From: Rhizobium aethiopicum
Lineage (GTDB): Bacteria > Pseudomonadota > Alphaproteobacteria > Rhizobiales > Rhizobiaceae
DNA: 64,000 nt
Direction of reading: 5' to 3'
Assembly (NCBI RefSeq): GCF_900094625.1
Contig: NZ_FMAJ01000003.1
Span: forward strand, 477,224 to 541,223
This document shows positions 9,326 to 18,829 of the stretch, in pieces. The stretch's first letter is position 1. Each line of letters opens with the position of its first letter. The translations under genes and the position numbers were made by a program. A model generated the notes under the pieces. It had not been told where the DNA came from and ran no database searches. It saw only the letters and a program-made list of their open reading frames with translations.

Positions 9326-9709
9326 TCAGACTTCGTCTTCGTCGCCGGTCACGCCGATGATGTCGCTCATGTCGTCATCGTCATCGTCTTCGTCGGGCGT
9401 CAGGAAGGTATCGTCGTCGTCGTCGCCTTCGATTTCGACATCGTCGTCGCCGATATCGGGGATGTCGTCGCCGCCGGCGGCGTCATCGGCATCTTCCAGC
9501 GAGACCAGCTCGACTTCGGTGTTTTCGGTATCGACTTCCGCTACCTCGTCTTCTTCGGCGACGTCGGCGATCGCCGAGGTTTCCTCGAAGAAGGACAGGG
9601 GGTAGGACTTGCCGGTATAAGGAGAAACGATCGGATCCCGGTTCAGATCGTAGAACTTCTTGCCGGTTTCCGGATCGGTGCGCTTGGTTCCAAGTTCCGC
9701 TTTCGCCAC
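9326..9709 (-). CDS. FYDLN-type acidic protein (TIGR02300 family)
   Basis: 127 residues. The conserved N-terminal domain has KRTDPETGKKFYDLNRDP and VSPYTGKSYPL, the hallmark of the alphaproteobacterial FYDLN family. The rest is an extremely acidic tail with runs of Asp (DDDDD near residue 97 and DDDDDD near 108). The function is unknown; such tails often mimic nucleic acid or bind cations. The start is a GTG at 9709 with GAGG upstream. It is divergent from cmk. Confidence 0.9.
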   Translation of the reverse strand: MAKAELGTKRTDPETGKKFYDLNRDPIVSPYTGKSYPLSFFEETSAIADVAEEDEVAEVDTENTEVELVSLEDADDAAGGDDIPDIGDDDVEIEGDDDDDTFLTPDEDDDDDDMSDIIGVTGDEDEV

Positions 9710-10038
9710 TATAAGCCTCGTGAGAATGGCCGAATCCGCGATTCGGCAAAATGCCGTTCAAGCCGGCGTTCCATCGGAATTTATAAGCCGGTCCCCTTAA
9801 TCGCTGCGGCTTCGCATGTCAAAGCCAAACTTTATCATCGCAGTGCCGGCTATTTCCGGCGCCGGCGGATGCCCGGCCGGCTCCCCTCTCGCAACGAGGC
9901 GCGGGGGCTGCAGAAGCGGGCGGAGCCGGTCGCCGGAAAGGGCGGACTTGCGAAGGAAATGCTGCGCCTTTACAAAGCATTATGCCACGTGTGGCGCCGC
10001 GCCGAGGCCCGTAAGCGCCCTGCTCCAGGATTGATCCC
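9710..10038. other. Intergenic region upstream of cmk
   Basis: 329 bases with no coding sequence that I can support; a short frame starting at 9816 has no family features. In many proteobacteria aroA precedes cmk and rpsA, but no aroA sequence is visible here. The left end must carry the promoter of the FYDLN gene and the right end that of cmk. Confidence 0.5.
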
Positions 10039-10686
10039 ATGACGACCAAGACTTTCACCATCGCCATCGACGGCCCGGCGGCGGCCGGCAAGGGCACGCT
10101 TTCGCGCCGCATCGCCGAGCAATATGGCTTCCACCATCTCGACACGGGCCTCACCTACCGCGCCACCGCCAAGGCGCTGCTCGACGCTGGCCTGCCGCTT
10201 GACGACGAGGCCGTGGCGGAAAAGATGGCGCGGGAAGTTGAACTTGGCGGGCTCGATCGCGATATGCTTTCTCAACACGAGATCGGCGAAGCCGCCTCGA
10301 AGATCGCCGTCATGCCGGCGGTGCGCCGGGCGCTGGTCGAGGCGCAGCGGCGGTTCTCGGAAAAAGCGCCGGGCACTGTGCTCGACGGGCGCGATATCGG
10401 CACGGTCGTCTGCCCGGATGCGCCGGTCAAGCTCTATGTGACGGCAACGCCACAGGTGCGCGCGAGACGCCGTTACGACGAGATTGTCGGCAAGGGTGCG
10501 ACGGCCGATTTCGATGCGATTTTCGAGGACGTCAAGCGACGCGACGAACGCGACATGGGACGGGCCGACAGCCCTTTGAAACCAGCGGTCGATGCGCACT
10601 TGCTTGATACGTCGGAAATGAGTATAGAGGCCGCGTTTCAAGCTGCGCAATCGATCATCGATGCAGTCTTGAGCCGAAATGCCTAA
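10039..10686 (+). CDS. cmk: Cytidylate kinase
   Basis: 215 residues; phosphorylates CMP and dCMP with ATP. Walker A is GPAAAGKGT at residues 12-20. The nucleotide-binding DTGLTYRA follows, then [14 protein letters not shown] and the LID-region arginines [10 protein letters not shown]. Its position directly upstream of rpsA is the common proteobacterial arrangement. A GCGTGCT/AGCACGC hairpin at 10701-10718 lies in the cmk-rpsA gap but lacks a clean T run. Confidence 0.97.
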   Translation: MTTKTFTIAIDGPAAAGKGTLSRRIAEQYGFHHLDTGLTYRATAKALLDAGLPLDDEAVAEKMAREVELGGLDRDMLSQHEIGEAASKIAVMPAVRRALVEAQRRFSEKAPGTVLDGRDIGTVVCPDAPVKLYVTATPQVRARRRYDEIVGKGATADFDAIFEDVKRRDERDMGRADSPLKPAVDAHLLDTSEMSIEAAFQAAQSIIDAVLSRNA

Positions 10687-10860
10687 ATTCAAGTGATTTC
10701 GCGTGCTCAGAAGCACGCATATCGCTTTTATGCAGCCTGAAATTCCGTCCAAGCGCCGGATTGCCCTCGTGAGAGAGGGCGGACTGGGTTCAGGCCCGTT
10801 CAACGCAAACCAACCGGCGCGCACGTGTCCGATTCCATTTCGGGACACGCAGGAGATTTT

Positions 10861-12564
10861 ATGTCAGTAGCTACCCCCTCCCGCGAGGATTTCGCGGCTC
10901 TTCTCGAAGAGTCCTTTGCCAAGAACGACCTGGCCGAAGGCTATGTCACCAAGGGCATCGTCACGGGCATCGAAAAGGACGTCGCCGTTGTCGACGTCGG
11001 CCTCAAGGTTGAAGGCCGCATTGCGCTCAAGGAATTCGGCGCACGCGCCAAGGACGGTTCGCTGAAGGTCGGCGACGAAGTCGAAGTCTATGTCGAGCGC
11101 ATCGAAAACGCGCTTGGCGAAGCCGTTCTGTCGCGCGAGAAGGCTCGCCGCGAAGAGAGCTGGATCAAGCTCGAAGCCAAGTTCGAAGCCGGCGAGCGCG
11201 TCGAAGGCGTGATCTTCAACCAGGTCAAGGGCGGCTTCACGGTCGACCTCGACGGTGCGATCGCCTTCCTGCCGCGTTCGCAGGTCGACATCCGTCCGAT
11301 CCGCGACGTCACTCCGCTGATGCACAACCCGCAGCCCTTCGAAATCCTCAAGATGGACAAGCGCCGCGGCAACATCGTCGTATCGCGCCGTACGGTTCTG
11401 GAAGAGTCCCGTGCCGAGCAGCGTTCTGAAATCGTTCAGAACCTCGAAGAAGGCCAGGTTGTCGACGGCGTCGTCAAGAACATCACCGATTACGGTGCGT
11501 TCGTCGACCTCGGCGGCATCGACGGCCTGCTGCACGTCACCGACATGGCATGGCGCCGTGTGAACCATCCGTCGGAAATCCTGAACATCGGCCAGCAGGT
11601 CAAGGTTCAGATCATCCGCATCAACCAGGAAACCCACCGCATCTCGCTCGGCATGAAGCAGCTCGAGTCCGATCCGTGGGATGGCATCCAGGCCAAGTAT
11701 CCGGAAGGCAAGAAGATTTCCGGTACCGTCACGAATATCACCGACTACGGTGCGTTCGTCGAGCTGGAGCCGGGCATCGAAGGCCTGATCCACATCTCGG
11801 AAATGTCCTGGACCAAGAAGAACGTTCACCCCGGCAAGATCCTGTCGACCAGCCAGGAAGTCGAAGTCGTCGTTCTCGAAGTCGATCCGTCCAAGCGTCG
11901 CATCTCGCTCGGCCTCAAGCAGACGCTGGAAAACCCGTGGGCAGCATTCGCCCGCAGCCATCCGGCCGGCACTGAAGTCGAAGGCGAAGTCAAGAACAAG
12001 ACCGAATTCGGCCTGTTCATCGGCCTCGACGGCGATGTCGACGGCATGGTGCACCTCTCCGACCTCGACTGGAACCGTCCGGGCGAACAGGTCATCGAGG
12101 AGTTCAACAAGGGTGACGTCGTCAAGGCCGTCGTTCTCGACGTCGATGTCGAGAAGGAACGCATCTCGCTCGGCATCAAGCAGCTCGGCAAGGATGCGGT
12201 CGGCGAAGCCGCTGCATCGGGCGACCTGCGCAAGAATGCCGTCGTTTCCTGCGAAGTGATCGCAGTCAACGACGGCGGCGTCGAAGTGAAGCTCGTCAAC
12301 CACGAGGACATCACTTCCTTCATCCGTCGCGCCGATCTCGCCCGCGACCGCGACGAGCAGCGCCCCGAGCGCTTCTCGGTCGGCCAGGTCTTCGACGCCC
12401 GCGTCACCAACTTCTCCAAGAAGGACCGCAAGATCATGCTGTCCATCAAGGCTCTGGAGATTGCGGAAGAGAAGGAAGCCGTCGCTCAGTTCGGTTCGTC
12501 CGACTCCGGCGCTTCGCTCGGCGACATCCTGGGCGCAGCCCTGAAGAACCGCGGCGGCGAATAA
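10861..12564 (+). CDS. rpsA: 30S ribosomal protein S1
   Basis: 567 residues with six S1 RNA-binding repeats (for example DYGAFVDLGGIDGLLHVTDM, then DYGAFVELEPGIEGLIHISE). It binds mRNA and allows initiation on structured leaders. The ATG at 10861 is preceded by AGGAGATTTT, and the next upstream in-frame start (10825) has no ribosome site. It ends with a terminator about 30 bases later. Long frames on the opposite strand are shadows of its regular codon use. Confidence 0.98.
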   Translation: MSVATPSREDFAALLEESFAKNDLAEGYVTKGIVTGIEKDVAVVDVGLKVEGRIALKEFGARAKDGSLKVGDEVEVYVERIENALGEAVLSREKARREESWIKLEAKFEAGERVEGVIFNQVKGGFTVDLDGAIAFLPRSQVDIRPIRDVTPLMHNPQPFEILKMDKRRGNIVVSRRTVLEESRAEQRSEIVQNLEEGQVVDGVVKNITDYGAFVDLGGIDGLLHVTDMAWRRVNHPSEILNIGQQVKVQIIRINQETHRISLGMKQLESDPWDGIQAKYPEGKKISGTVTNITDYGAFVELEPGIEGLIHISEMSWTKKNVHPGKILSTSQEVEVVVLEVDPSKRRISLGLKQTLENPWAAFARSHPAGTEVEGEVKNKTEFGLFIGLDGDVDGMVHLSDLDWNRPGEQVIEEFNKGDVVKAVVLDVDVEKERISLGIKQLGKDAVGEAAASGDLRKNAVVSCEVIAVNDGGVEVKLVNHEDITSFIRRADLARDRDEQRPERFSVGQVFDARVTNFSKKDRKIMLSIKALEIAEEKEAVAQFGSSDSGASLGDILGAALKNRGGE

Positions 12565-12592
12565 GCCTCGCAGCTGCTTTCGAATTGAAGAA

Positions 12593-12618
12593 CCCGCCGG
12601 AGCGATCCGGCGGGTTTT
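12593..12618 (+). terminator. Terminator of rpsA
   Basis: An 8-bp stem CCCGCCGG/CCGGCGGG with a 6-base loop is followed by TTTTT, 28 bases after the rpsA stop. It also lies near the 3' end of the convergent gene. Confidence 0.9.
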
Positions 12619-12641
12619 TCATTTTCAGCTAATGAAAACTG

Positions 12642-14177
12642 CTATTCCCAGCCGACCATGCGCTGATAAAGCGCGTAGACCGGATCGGCTGTCGTGTCCG
12701 GCTGATACGCCTTCGGCTCGGCGTCGATCATCCTCGGCGTCCGGCGCTCGGGTGCCGTTTCAGCCGCTTCGGCGTCGGGTTCGGCATCCTCACCGCCGGA
12801 TTGCGCCTGCTGCTCGTCCTGCGGCGCATCCTCGTGCTGATGGTGATGCTGGTGGCTCGTTTCGCCGGCCTTTTCGTTCGACGTAGTATCCTTGGCGAAT
12901 TGATAAGGCAGCTGGGCATAGGCAAAGCCCTCCGGCACCTTGGCCGCGAGCGGCACATAAGTAGCTTCGGCCATCTCGGGAAGCGGCACCGGTTGCGGTT
13001 GCGCTGCAATTTCCTTCGGCTGGCGGGCAGCCGCAGCAGTGGCCTCGGCGTCCACCTGCAGCGGGTGGGGCGTTGCAGACTGTCTGATATCGGCGGCGGC
13101 GAGATCCGCCGGCTGCCTCGTCAAGGTCTCCGTCGCTTCGCTGATGACGGCATCGTCGAGAATGGCATCAATTTCCACCGCCGCCTCGACAGGACCATCC
13201 TCCAGCACTGTTTCCAAGTCCTGCTCGCGGATGATGGAAACGATCATCTCGGAGACCTCCTCGGTCATGGAGGTGACGATTCCCGTCCAGTTCCGGGGAA
13301 TGACAGGATCGGCCTTTTCCGACGTCGCGCGAGGCGGTATGACCGGCGGCTCCGTCGCCTCGGCCGTGGCGTCGGCAGCATGCCGCTCCGCCGACGCCGA
13401 TTGCCGCGCTTCGACCTCCGCGGTTTTCGGGGCAACCTCTGCTGTCGTCACCGAAGCAGCGCGAATGCGGCTTTCAGACCGCGGCCTTTCAGGATCGGCG
13501 GCTTCCTCGGCTTCGGCGGCAATAGTTTCCCCGGCTGTCGCAAGCACCGCGGTCTCGATCCCATTGCCGGCTGGCGCAGCGCGCTTTTCCGCCGGCTGGC
13601 GGATTGCGGCGGGCAGACTGGTTTCGTGCAGCTGGATTTCGGGCCGGGCTTCGGCGCGCGTGGGCGAAGCGTCGTTCTGGCCATAGGAGCGCACGACGGC
13701 GCGGGCGGCGAGATCGCGGTCCTTGTAGCGCACGATTTCCAGATAGGCGACGATACGCGCCGCCTCAGGCCCCGCCGGGTTCTTCAAGGCTGCGGCGATC
13801 ATCCGAAGCGGCAGACTGTTGCCCTGCGCACTCAGCCGGCGTTCGGCCTCATCGATCCTGGCGGCCGGCAGCCCGCGGATGGCGTCGGCGAGCCGGGAGG
13901 CGAAGGCGAGATTGCTTTCGTCCTCGCCGCGGTCGAGCGAGATCGAGCGGCCCGCCGCATCGATGACATCGAAAAGGGCTTCGACCATGCGCTCACGCGC
14001 GGCAAGCAGCAGGATATTGAGCTTGCCGGCAATGGCGGAATTCAGGTCGGCGGCTTCAACGGCGTTGACGGGCGCGGGCGCAACCACCGAACGTCCGAGA
14101 CCACCGGCGACGATCGCCGCGGTCTGGCCCTGGGACGAAAAGCTTGCATTGGACGCTGCACGAACAGGGGTCAACAT
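12642..14177 (-). CDS. Long low-complexity protein of unknown function
   Basis: 511 residues. The N-terminal ~160 residues look folded and helical (LNILLLAARERMVEALFDVIDAAG, a segment on NSLPLRMIAAALKNP). A long Ala/Glu/Pro-rich, probably disordered middle follows, then a His-rich patch near residue 450 (HQHHHQHE) and an acidic stretch. It ends in a short conserved-looking tail, DPVYALYQRMVGWE. No signal peptide or membrane segment is seen and I do not recognise a family. An almost equally long open frame on the opposite strand is judged a shadow because it has no ribosome site or domain. Confidence 0.7.
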   Translation of the reverse strand: MLTPVRAASNASFSSQGQTAAIVAGGLGRSVVAPAPVNAVEAADLNSAIAGKLNILLLAARERMVEALFDVIDAAGRSISLDRGEDESNLAFASRLADAIRGLPAARIDEAERRLSAQGNSLPLRMIAAALKNPAGPEAARIVAYLEIVRYKDRDLAARAVVRSYGQNDASPTRAEARPEIQLHETSLPAAIRQPAEKRAAPAGNGIETAVLATAGETIAAEAEEAADPERPRSESRIRAASVTTAEVAPKTAEVEARQSASAERHAADATAEATEPPVIPPRATSEKADPVIPRNWTGIVTSMTEEVSEMIVSIIREQDLETVLEDGPVEAAVEIDAILDDAVISEATETLTRQPADLAAADIRQSATPHPLQVDAEATAAAARQPKEIAAQPQPVPLPEMAEATYVPLAAKVPEGFAYAQLPYQFAKDTTSNEKAGETSHQHHHQHEDAPQDEQQAQSGGEDAEPDAEAAETAPERRTPRMIDAEPKAYQPDTTADPVYALYQRMVGWE

Positions 14178-14404
14178 GGCATGCCCTTTCGTAAAGTGAC
14201 GATGAAAGCAGGCTCTATGAAAGGACCGCGCTCATCCGGTCCCTTGCATCCCGAGCAGATCCTCCTGTCCGCATGACGCAATTGCAGCGCCATCGAATGC
14301 ATAAAAATTAAATCGAATATTAAACACCAGACATTAAGGAATCGCTAACGCCGGCGGATCAGCCCATCCGCAGCCGCAAGCAATCGAAAATGACGGCAAT
14401 TCCC

Positions 14405-15031
14405 TCAGCTGTGAGCGAAGATATCGGCCTCTTCCCAGCCGAGCAGGTCGAGCTTGGCGCGGGTCGGCAGGAACTCGAAGCAGGCCGTAGCGTGGTCGAA
14501 GCGGCCGTCGCGGATCAGCCGGGCCGTCAGTTTGTCGCGCAACGCATGCAGATAAAGCACGTCGGACGCCGCATATTCGAGCTGGGCCGGCGACAACGTC
14601 TCGGCCGCCCAATCGGAAGATTGCTGCGCCTTGGAGATGTCGACGTCGAGCATCTCCTTGAGATTATCCTTCAGGCCGTGGCGATCGGTGTAGGTCCGGC
14701 AGAGGCGCGAGGCGATCTTGGTGCAGAAAACCGGGCTCGTGGTGACGCCGAAAGTATGGAAGAGCACGGCAATATCGAAGCGGCCGTAGTGGAAGATCTT
14801 CTGATGGGTGGGATCTTCGAGCAGGGCGACGAGATTGGGCGCTTCTTTCTGGCCGGCGGCGATGCGGATGATGTCGGCGGTGCCGTCACCTGGAGAAAGC
14901 TGGACGACGCAGAGACGGTCGCGCCGCGGCACCAGGCCTAATGTCTCGGTATCGATCGCGATCGCGCCGGTATAGCGGGCCGCATCGGCCGCGGAAATAT
15001 CGCCTTCGTGATAACGGATGGTGGCGGCCAT
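14405..15031 (-). CDS. rnd: Ribonuclease D-type 3'-5' exonuclease (short form)
   Basis: 208 residues of the DEDDy exonuclease fold. Exo I has Asp27 and Glu29 (AIDTETLG), Exo II is HYGRFDIAVL and Exo III is YAASDVLYL with the Tyr typical of RNase D. At 208 residues it lacks the HRDC domains of E. coli RNase D, as is common for the short alphaproteobacterial form. Probable role: trimming of tRNA or other stable RNA 3' ends. It is a single gene. Confidence 0.88.
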   Translation of the reverse strand: MAATIRYHEGDISAADAARYTGAIAIDTETLGLVPRRDRLCVVQLSPGDGTADIIRIAAGQKEAPNLVALLEDPTHQKIFHYGRFDIAVLFHTFGVTTSPVFCTKIASRLCRTYTDRHGLKDNLKEMLDVDISKAQQSSDWAAETLSPAQLEYAASDVLYLHALRDKLTARLIRDGRFDHATACFEFLPTRAKLDLLGWEEADIFAHS

Positions 15032-15270
15032 GAGACTGTCTTTCGTTGCAATGCTTCCCTACAGCGCCGCCGTGCCTTTTTGGACGCGCAAAGGACGCTG
15101 CAGCATCTTAAACGGGCTGCATAATTTTATCCTTAAATCGATTCCGATTTAGGGAATTCAGCAGCGCTATACCGCAAAGGCGCAGATTGCGAAACCGCTT
15201 TCCGGCCGCCGGCTGCTCAGGGATCGGCGGCGTCCGATCAATCATCCGAAAGCAAACGGTACTGCGCGCA

Positions 15271-15480
15271 TCAATAATGCGGCGGGCGGGTGATACCAGG
15301 GGCTTCCAGCGACTGCTCCTCGAGCGACAGAAAGCGCTCGGTCAGCCGGTCAAGCTTGCTGCGCATCTGCTCGACGATCTTCCATTGTTCGGCGAGCTGA
15401 TCGGAAAGCTCTTCGATCGTCTTTGCCTGATAGGCCAGCATTTCCTCCAGCCGGGTGATGCGATTGATCTCGTCGGACAT
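15271..15480 (-). CDS. slyX: SlyX family protein
   Basis: 69 residues: a single coiled-coil helix (ITRLEEMLAYQAKTIEELSD, then leucine-spaced heptads) with the SlyX C-terminal PPHY. The function is unknown. The start codon lies next to the repeat element at 15481-15753, and the element end supplies the purine-rich GGAAAAG that precedes the ATG on the minus strand. Transcription and translation signals are therefore probably borrowed from the repeat. Confidence 0.85.
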   Translation of the reverse strand: MSDEINRITRLEEMLAYQAKTIEELSDQLAEQWKIVEQMRSKLDRLTERFLSLEEQSLEAPGITRPPHY

Positions 15481-15753
15481 TAGAGCTTTTCCGGGTTAGA
15501 TTGCAGCATTCTGCCGGAGCAGGTTTTCGTCAGGGCAAAGGCGATTGGCGACGGGCATACCCCAAGGTACGTCCGAGCCGATCGCCTTTGATCCTGGCGG
15601 AAAAATGCCCGGCCCTTCGGGTTGGCTGAAACGGGCCGGCTGATCGACCGGCCGGCTTGGCCGTAAAGCTTGGCTACGACGCGCGCCGGCCGGTCGACCA
15701 TCCGACTCCGTTTGAGCCAACAGAATGCTACAATCTAATCCGGAAAAGCTCTA
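15481..15753. repeat. MITE/RIME-like palindromic element between slyX and uxaC
   Basis: A 273-base element with terminal inverted repeats of 32-33 bp: 15482-15513 and 15721-15752 match with two mismatches and read GAGCTTTTCCGG inward. Both ends are bordered by TA, as expected for Tc1/IS630-type insertions that duplicate TA. Inside is a further pair of arms (AAAGGCGAT/ATCGCCTTT, about 15537-15589) and several GC-rich hairpins. There is no transposase frame. The mosaic of palindromes resembles the rhizobial RIME elements. Confidence 0.75.
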
Positions 15754-15854
15754 GATCCTCCTCTGCCGACACCGGCAGAACAGATGGTTTTCCCAAAGCG
15801 GAAATAGGCCGCTTCGTCAATGTTTTCGACCGCCGGCGCGGCCATGCGCAAAAC

Positions 15855-15870
15855 TGAACCGTTTGGTTAC
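15855..15870. promoter_or_regulatory. Candidate TetR operator A, upstream of uxaC
   Basis: TGAACC-GTTT-GGTTAC lies 62 bases before the uxaC start. It shares the 16-bp layout, the central GTTT and the right half GGTTAC or AGTTAC with sites at 27938 and 28809, which flank the TetR gene. The arms are symmetric in four of six bases. Confidence 0.5.
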
Positions 15871-15931
15871 TAAAAGACCTTGCCGTACCCGATGTTGTGG
15901 GGTAGGCCCTATCCATCAGGGAGGATTACTG

Positions 15932-17347
15932 ATGGATGCAGGAAACGGCTTTCTTCATCCGGACCGGCTCTTTCCAGCCGATCCGGCGACACGGACCATT
16001 GCGCGGGACCTCTACGAGACGGTGCGCAATCTTCCGATCGTCAGCCCGCACGGGCATACCGAACCGTCCTGGTTCGCCGACGACAAGCCTTTCGAAGATG
16101 CGGCTTCGCTGCTGGTCATTCCCGATCACTATCTCTTTCGCATGCTGCACAGCGTCGGCGTTGCATTGGACGAGCTCGGAGTGCCGCGGCTCGACGGCAA
16201 GCCGGTGGCCGAGGGCCGGGCGATCTGGCGGACCTTTGCCAAACATTATCACCTCTTCCGCGGAACGCCTTCAAGCCTCTGGGTGGATCATGCAATGTCG
16301 GCTGTGCTCGGCTGCACCGAACCGCTGACCGCTGATAATGCCGATACGCTTTACGATCACATCAATACCCAGCTCGCCCGTCCCGAGTTCCGCCCGCGGG
16401 CGCTGCATCAGCGATTCGGCATCGAAACGATCGCGACGACCGAGGGCGCGCTCGACCCGCTTGTCCATCACCAGAAAATGGCGGCGGACGGCTGGATCGG
16501 CAAGGTACGCACCACCTACCGGCCGGACAGCGTCACCGATCCCGATGCCGTCGGTTTCCGAGACAATCTCGTCAAGTTCGGAGAGATCACCGGCACTGAG
16601 GTGACGCGCTGGGACGGCCTGATCGAGGCACATCGGCGCCGACGAGCCTATTTCCGCCAGTTCGGCGCGACCGCGACCGATCACGGCGTGCCGACAGCCT
16701 TTACATCAGATCTGCCGCTTGCCGAAAAGCAGGCGCTGCTCGACAAGGCATTGCAAGGTCCCCTTTCGGCTGCCGATGCCGAGCTTTTCCGCGGCCAGAT
16801 GATGACCGAAATGGCCGGTCTTTCGGCCGAGGACGGCATGGTGATGCAGATCCATGCCGGCTCGAGACGCAATACCGACAGCGGGCTCTTTGCCACTCGC
16901 GGGCCCAATATGGGCGCCGATATCCCGACCCGCACCGACTGGGTCGGCGGCCTCCATGCGCTGCTATCCAAATACGGCCACGCGCCGGGCCTGCGCATCC
17001 TGCTTTTCACGCTCGACGAGACGACCTATGCCCGGGAACTGGCGCCGATGGCTGGCCATTGGCCCTGCCTGATGATCGGCCCGCCCTGGTGGTTCCACGA
17101 CAGTCCGCTCGGCATCCGCCGCTATCTCGACCAGGTCGTCGAAACGGCCGGTTTCGCCAATATGGCCGGTTTCAACGACGACACGCGGGCACTGCTGTCG
17201 ATCCCGGCGCGGCATGACGTCTGGCGCCGCGAAGTCTGCCGCTTCCTCGCTCAGCTCGCAGCCGAGCACCGGATTTCCAGGAAAGAAGCCGAGATCGTGG
17301 CGCGCGAACTCTCCTATGACAATGCGAAGAAGGCCTATAAGCTGTGA
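15932..17347 (+). CDS. uxaC: Glucuronate (uronate) isomerase
   Basis: 471 residues, the usual length of UxaC in the amidohydrolase superfamily. It interconverts D-glucuronate and D-fructuronate (or galacturonate and tagaturonate). Metal and substrate motifs are visible: SPHGHTEPSWF near the N-terminus, HAGSRRNTDSG in the middle and GPPWWFHDSPLGI near the C-terminus. The ATG at 15932 follows GGGAGG, and an upstream in-frame start lies before this site. The stop overlaps the GTG start of the next gene. A candidate operator lies upstream. Confidence 0.95.
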   Translation: MDAGNGFLHPDRLFPADPATRTIARDLYETVRNLPIVSPHGHTEPSWFADDKPFEDAASLLVIPDHYLFRMLHSVGVALDELGVPRLDGKPVAEGRAIWRTFAKHYHLFRGTPSSLWVDHAMSAVLGCTEPLTADNADTLYDHINTQLARPEFRPRALHQRFGIETIATTEGALDPLVHHQKMAADGWIGKVRTTYRPDSVTDPDAVGFRDNLVKFGEITGTEVTRWDGLIEAHRRRRAYFRQFGATATDHGVPTAFTSDLPLAEKQALLDKALQGPLSAADAELFRGQMMTEMAGLSAEDGMVMQIHAGSRRNTDSGLFATRGPNMGADIPTRTDWVGGLHALLSKYGHAPGLRILLFTLDETTYARELAPMAGHWPCLMIGPPWWFHDSPLGIRRYLDQVVETAGFANMAGFNDDTRALLSIPARHDVWRREVCRFLAQLAAEHRISRKEAEIVARELSYDNAKKAYKL

Positions 17348-18801
17348 GCGACAGACTGCAGAACGTGACCGGCCTTGCGCCGACGGCGAAGCTTCCCGCC
17401 TATAACAGAAATGCGCTGAAGGCCGGCATCCTGCATCTCGGCCCGGGAGCCTTCTTCCGCGCCCATTTCGCGCCCTTCACGGATGCCGCGCTCGCCGCCG
17501 CCGGCGGCGACTGGGGCATCGAGGTGGCGAGCCTGCGCACGCCCGATGTCGCGGATAATCTCTCCGCCCAGAACGGGCTCTATACGGTGCTGATCCGCGA
17601 TACGTCCGGCACGACGGCCGAAGTGATCGGTTCGATCCTGAAGGCGCATGTGGCGCCGCGCGATCCGGCCGGGCTGCTGGCGCGGCTCGAGGATCCTGCC
17701 ATCCGCATCGTCAGCATGACGGTGACCGAAAAGGCCTATGGTTTCGATCCCGCAACGGGCGGTCTCGACCTCAGGCACCCCGATATTGTCGCCGACCTCG
17801 CCAACCGGCATGCGCCGCGCGGCGTCATCGGCTATCTCGTCGAAGGTCTTGCGCGCCGCCAGCAGAAGGGTATCGCGCCCTTTACGCCGCTCAGCTGCGA
17901 CAACCTGCCGAGCAACGGCGCCGTGCTGAAGCGCCTCGTGCTGGAATTCACGTCCCGCATCGATGCCGATCTGCATCGCTGGATCGAAGCGAATGTGCCC
18001 TTCCCCTCGACGATGGTCGACCGCATCACGCCGGCGAGCACCGAAGCGACCTATGCCGATGCCGAGCGGCTGACGGGCCGCACCGACTTGGCGGCGATCG
18101 AGACCGAACCTTTTACGCAGTGGGTCATCGAAGACCATTTCGCCAATGGCCGTCCGGCGTGGGAAAAGGTACGCGGTGCGCTGATGGTCGAGGACGTTTC
18201 GGCCTATGAAAAAATGAAGCTCAGGATGCTGAACGGCGCCCATTCGCTGCTCGCCTATCTCGGTTATATAGGCGGCTATGAATACATCCGCGACGTCATG
18301 GACGATGAGGCGCTGGCAGCGCTCGCCTACCGCCACATGCATGCGGCGGCACGCACCCTCGACGCGGTGCCGGGCATCGATCTCGACGACTATGCCAGCG
18401 AATTGATAGCACGCTTTGCAAATAAGGCGATCGCACACCGCACCTACCAGATCGCCATGGACGGCACGCAGAAACTGCCACAGCGGCTGCTGGAGCCGGC
18501 ATGCGAAGCGCTGGCCCATGGCGACCGGGCGGAGACCTATGCGATCGCCGTCGCGGCATGGATGCGTTATGCAATCGGCGAGCACGGCAATGGCGAGCGC
18601 TATGAGCTGCGCGATCCCCGTGCTGCTGAGATCGCTGCGCTGATTGCCGATGTTCCCCGGACCGGTCCGGCGATTTCGGCGGCTCTCTTCACCTTGCCCG
18701 GTCTTTTCCCGTCGGCTTTGACGGGGCATCGGGCCTGGACGCAGGATGTGTCAGACAAGCTCGAGATCCTGATCCAGGACGACCGCCTGCCGCTGTTTTA
18801 A
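17344..18801 (+). CDS. Fructuronate reductase / mannitol dehydrogenase family
   Basis: 485 residues of the polyol long-chain dehydrogenase family. It has the N-terminal LHLGPGAFFRAHFAPF nucleotide-fold segment, VMTVTEKAYGF-like region and the catalytic KMKLRMLNGAHSLLAYLG motif with Lys and Asn-His. It is translationally coupled to uxaC by a GTG start that overlaps the uxaC TGA. That context makes fructuronate reductase (UxuB: fructuronate to mannonate with NADH) more likely than mannitol 2-dehydrogenase. The next step, mannonate dehydratase, is not in this window. Confidence 0.85.
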   Translation: MSDRLQNVTGLAPTAKLPAYNRNALKAGILHLGPGAFFRAHFAPFTDAALAAAGGDWGIEVASLRTPDVADNLSAQNGLYTVLIRDTSGTTAEVIGSILKAHVAPRDPAGLLARLEDPAIRIVSMTVTEKAYGFDPATGGLDLRHPDIVADLANRHAPRGVIGYLVEGLARRQQKGIAPFTPLSCDNLPSNGAVLKRLVLEFTSRIDADLHRWIEANVPFPSTMVDRITPASTEATYADAERLTGRTDLAAIETEPFTQWVIEDHFANGRPAWEKVRGALMVEDVSAYEKMKLRMLNGAHSLLAYLGYIGGYEYIRDVMDDEALAALAYRHMHAAARTLDAVPGIDLDDYASELIARFANKAIAHRTYQIAMDGTQKLPQRLLEPACEALAHGDRAETYAIAVAAWMRYAIGEHGNGERYELRDPRAAEIAALIADVPRTGPAISAALFTLPGLFPSALTGHRAWTQDVSDKLEILIQDDRLPLF

Positions 18802-18829
18802 AAAGTGGGAATCTTTTCGGCAAAGGAAA

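Noticed and set aside
10864..12303. 479-codon frame antisense to rpsA
   Set aside because: A shadow of repeated S1 domains; acidic low-complexity product with no start signal.
12801..14276. 491-codon open frame on the plus strand opposite the 511-residue gene
   Set aside because: It is arginine/glycine-rich, has no ribosome site or domain, and arises from the high-GC third-position bias of the opposite gene.
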